From contig JAGHYP010000146.1 of the NCBI GenBank assembly GCA_017743585.1, positions 1 through 7,105 of the forward strand: a stretch of 7,105 nucleotides of DNA, given 5' to 3'. This document shows, one piece after another, positions 4,991 through 7,105 of the stretch. Numbering within the stretch: the first letter of the stretch is position 1; every line of letters begins with the position of its first letter. Below the pieces are notes generated by a model. That model was not told the origin of the DNA. It did no database searches and worked only from the letters and a program-made list of their open reading frames with translations. Position numbers and translations under genes: made by a program. Source of the stretch: Chloroflexota bacterium (GTDB lineage Bacteria; Chloroflexota; Anaerolineae; Aggregatilineales; UBA2796).

Positions 4991-5884
4991 TTGCGCGTGG
5001 GATACATCGGCCTGGGCTTGATGGGCGCGCCCATTGCTCGGAATTTGCTGCGGGCGGGCTTCCAAGTGGTGGTGCATAATCGCAGCCGCGCCATTGTAGA
5101 AGAATTGGCGGCGGAAGGCGCCCTGCCTGCCCGTTCGCCCGCCGAGGTCGCTCGCCAAGTCGACGTGGTCTGCACAAACCTGCCCGACTCGACCGATGTG
5201 GAGCAGGTGGTGCTGGGCGCCGAGGGCGTGATCGAAGGCGCGCACAGCGACCTGATCTTCATGGATAACAGCACGATCAAGCCAGAAACGGCGCGTATGT
5301 TGGCGCGGGAATTGGCGTTGCACGGCGTGCCTGCGCTAGACGCGCCCGTCAGCGGCGGGCAGATCGGCGCGCAGCAAGGGACGCTGGTCTACATGGTCGG
5401 CGGCGATTACCAAGCGTTCCAAAAGGTGATTCCAATCTTCCAAGCCACGGGCAAGGCGTGGACGTACGTCGGCGCGAGCGGCGCAGGGCAGATCGCCAAA
5501 GCCTGCAATCAGATCATGGTCGCGGCGCAGATGGTGGCAATGGGCGAGCTGCTGGTCTTGGCGCAGAAGGCGGGCGTCGACCCGTTCAAAGTGGTAGAAG
5601 CCATTCGCGGCGGCGCGGCACAGTGCTGGACGCTGGACAATAAGCCGCAGCGCCTTGCGCAAGGCATTCGGACGCCGGGCTTCAAGGCGCGGATGCAGCT
5701 GAAAGACCTGAACATCGCTTTGGAGATGGGCAGGACGTATGGCTCGCCTTTGCCGCTGACCGAGGTCGCCGCGCAAATCTTCAGGCAGATGGTGGAGCAG
5801 GGCGGCGGCGATCTGGATAATTCAGCTGTGCTGAGCGTCTTCGAACAGATTGCGGGCGTGCGCGTGGGACCAAGCGACACATGA
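4991..5884 (+). CDS. 3-hydroxyisobutyrate dehydrogenase-family (beta-hydroxyacid) NAD(P)-dependent oxidoreductase
   Basis: A cytoplasmic oxidoreductase of the beta-hydroxyacid dehydrogenase family, which includes 3-hydroxyisobutyrate dehydrogenase, tartronate semialdehyde reductase and glyoxylate/succinic semialdehyde reductases. Its 297 aa is the normal family length. Seen: the Rossmann motif GLGLMG (7-12) followed by PIARNLL; HNRS after the second strand (residues 29-32), whose Arg hints at NADP(H) preference; the substrate-binding DAPVSGG (117-123); GAGQIAKACNQ with the catalytic Lys170 and Asn173; and LKDLNIAL (Lys238, Asp239) in the C-terminal helical domain. All catalytic residues are present. 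The start is TTG 4991, backed by a good ribosome binding site. Its stop overlaps the mraY start by ATGA, so the two are probably cotranscribed and translationally coupled. The exact substrate cannot be told from sequence. Confidence 0.93.
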   Translation: MRVGYIGLGLMGAPIARNLLRAGFQVVVHNRSRAIVEELAAEGALPARSPAEVARQVDVVCTNLPDSTDVEQVVLGAEGVIEGAHSDLIFMDNSTIKPETARMLARELALHGVPALDAPVSGGQIGAQQGTLVYMVGGDYQAFQKVIPIFQATGKAWTYVGASGAGQIAKACNQIMVAAQMVAMGELLVLAQKAGVDPFKVVEAIRGGAAQCWTLDNKPQRLAQGIRTPGFKARMQLKDLNIALEMGRTYGSPLPLTEVAAQIFRQMVEQGGGDLDNSAVLSVFEQIAGVRVGPSDT

Positions 5885-6897
5885 TCGCCGATCCGTTGCC
5901 ATTCGCGCTGACCTTGGGCAGCGTCACATTCTTGCTCTCGGTCATCTGGGGCAGCCCATTGGTGGAAGTGCTGCGCCGTCTGAACGTTGGGCAACGCATC
6001 CGCGAAGATAGTCCCGAGTGGCACAGCAGCAAAGAAGGGACGCCGACAATGGGCGGCGTGCTGATTCTGGTGCCTGTGGTGCTGATCGCCTTGCTCTTGA
6101 ACGTTGTCAACCTACTGCGCCCCTCAGAGAGAGGCACGGGCATCAGCATTCTAGTGCCGCTCTTCGTGTTGGTCAGCTTTGGCGCGCTGGGCGCAGTGGA
6201 CGATTGGATGAAACTGCGCAACAAAGGCGAGGGACTCTCGGCGCGCGCGAAACTCTTGGCGCAAGTGGCGCTGGCGAGCGTGGCAGCAGCCGTCATCTCG
6301 CTCGCCGATGGCGGCTTTCAGTTCGCTAACGAGATGTACATTCCCGTGATGGGCATCGCCGTGCCGATCTCGCCGCTGCTCTTCATTCCAATCGCGATCT
6401 TCATCATCGTGGGCAGCTCAAACGCCGCCAACCTGACTGACGGCATGGACGGCTTGGCAGGCACGCTGATGGCGTGCGCCTTCGTCGCCTACGGCCTGAT
6501 CGCGCTGGTGCAAGGACAGGTGTATCTGGTGCAGTTCTGCTTTTTGGTAGTCGGCGCGTGTTTCGCGTTCCTGTGGTATAACGCGCTGCCTGCGCAGCTG
6601 TTCATGGGCGATACAGGCGCCCTAGCGCTCGGCGCGACGCTCGGCACAGTGGCGATCATGACGGGACAGTGGCTCTTGCTGCCGATCATCGCGGCAGTGC
6701 CAGTGGCAGAACTGCTGAGCGTGGTGGCACAAGTGCTGTACTTTCGATGGTCGGGCGGCGCGCGGCTTTTCAGGCGCTCGCCGCTGCACTACCACTTCCA
6801 AATGGGCGGCTGGAGCGAGGCGCAAGTGGTGCAACGCTTTTGGATGATTGGCATCCTGAGCGCGATGATCGGCGTGGCGCTGGCGCTCATCCGCTAG
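5881..6897 (+). CDS. mraY: Phospho-N-acetylmuramoyl-pentapeptide transferase (MraY, lipid I synthase)
   Basis: An integral membrane enzyme that transfers phospho-MurNAc-pentapeptide from UDP to undecaprenyl phosphate, the first membrane step of peptidoglycan synthesis. At 338 aa it is slightly shorter than E. coli MraY (360) and is hydrophobic throughout, in keeping with ten helices. Motifs: SKEGTPTMGG (50-59), the DDWMKL Asp pair (107-108), NAANLTDGMDGLAG (from 181), FMGDTGALALG with Asp244, and SPLHYHFQMGGW (300-311). The MraY-specific GTPTMGG and the C-terminal His loop separate it from WecA/TagO relatives. Oddities: the usual His-His-His reads His-Tyr-His (303-305), and GDxGS reads GDTGA. 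ATG 5881 overlaps the dehydrogenase stop (ATGA). The only Shine-Dalgarno-like sequence is a weak GGGA at 5866-5869, so translation probably depends on coupling. No other mur, fts or mra genes lie within the window. Confidence 0.95.
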   Translation: MIADPLPFALTLGSVTFLLSVIWGSPLVEVLRRLNVGQRIREDSPEWHSSKEGTPTMGGVLILVPVVLIALLLNVVNLLRPSERGTGISILVPLFVLVSFGALGAVDDWMKLRNKGEGLSARAKLLAQVALASVAAAVISLADGGFQFANEMYIPVMGIAVPISPLLFIPIAIFIIVGSSNAANLTDGMDGLAGTLMACAFVAYGLIALVQGQVYLVQFCFLVVGACFAFLWYNALPAQLFMGDTGALALGATLGTVAIMTGQWLLLPIIAAVPVAELLSVVAQVLYFRWSGGARLFRRSPLHYHFQMGGWSEAQVVQRFWMIGILSAMIGVALALIR

Positions 6898-7105
6898 ACA
6901 ACCGTTATGTCCATCCTCTGCGCTTCCAGCAGCTCGCGCGCTGTGGCCAAGTCAAGGACACGGTAGGCGGGCTTGTGCGTCTGGTCATAGGGCGGCGAGT
7001 GCTGTGCAGCCGACCATTTTTCGGCGGCGCGCGTGCGCCCGATCAAGGCGACCGTGCGCTCGGAGAAGCGATTCGCCAGCGGATTGCCCGCCAACGTCAT
7101 GCGGT
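6894..7105 (-). CDS. Unrecognised protein, C-terminal part (runs off the right edge)
   Basis: The frame stays open from TAG 6894-6896 to the window edge. ATG 7098-7100 is the first visible start, but nothing upstream of it can be seen, so the gene may well continue beyond 7105. The visible 68 or more residues are hydrophilic, with no membrane helix or known motif that I recognise, and end in the amphipathic-looking RVLDLATARELLEAQRMD. Codon choice (G/C-rich third positions) resembles the neighbouring genes, which favours real coding. Its stop and the mraY stop share the palindrome CTAG (6894-6897), so the two genes converge and overlap by 4 bp. No function is assigned. Confidence 0.55.
   Translation of the reverse strand, partial: RMTLAGNPLANRFSERTVALIGRTRAAEKWSAAQHSPPYDQTHKPAYRVLDLATARELLEAQRMDITVV

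Noticed and set aside
4691..5323. 210-aa minus-strand frame
   Set aside because: It covers the dehydrogenase gene and the end of the membrane gene antisense; His/Arg/Gln-rich composition typical of a shadow frame in GC-rich DNA.

Overview
The window reads as ordinary bacterial chromosome, fairly GC-rich and densely coding. No RNA genes, CRISPR arrays, transposases or phage genes were found. A Chloroflexota-like host is my best guess with modest confidence. The reasons are the secreted or membrane protein with a Pro/Thr-rich linker and Gln-Thr-Ala stretches, a mraY that does not sit in a cell-wall gene cluster, and frequent non-ATG starts. Only a phylogeny of enolase or MraY would settle this.

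Layout. (1) 1-942, plus: the C-terminal three quarters of enolase, cut by the window edge. (2) 988-2301, minus: a sugar-type ABC substrate-binding protein with a Sec signal peptide and no visible permease or ATPase neighbour. Its own promoter, a LacI-type core palindrome and a nested inverted repeat lie at 2339-2416. (3) 2467-3594, minus: a CcrM-type adenine methyltransferase (predicted GANTC specificity) with no restriction enzyme beside it. (4) 3595-3861: a divergent intergenic region with one candidate promoter per direction. (5) 3862-4897, plus: a membrane protein gene not recognised as any known family. It is split over three reading frames by two breaks of the same sense and contains nine tandem 12-bp units encoding a Gly-x-Ile-Val repeat. 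(6) 4991-5884, plus: a 3-hydroxyisobutyrate-dehydrogenase-family oxidoreductase, overlapping by ATGA with (7) 5881-6897, plus: mraY, the lipid I synthase of peptidoglycan synthesis. (8) 6894-7105, minus: the C-terminal end of an unrecognised gene that shares a CTAG stop palindrome with mraY.

Functionally the window mixes housekeeping (glycolysis, cell wall), nutrient uptake and probable epigenetic DNA methylation. Only the dehydrogenase-mraY pair looks like a true translationally coupled operon. The most unusual element is the repeat-bearing membrane protein at 3862-4897. Whether its two frame breaks are assembly indels, real gene decay or recoding cannot be decided from sequence alone.
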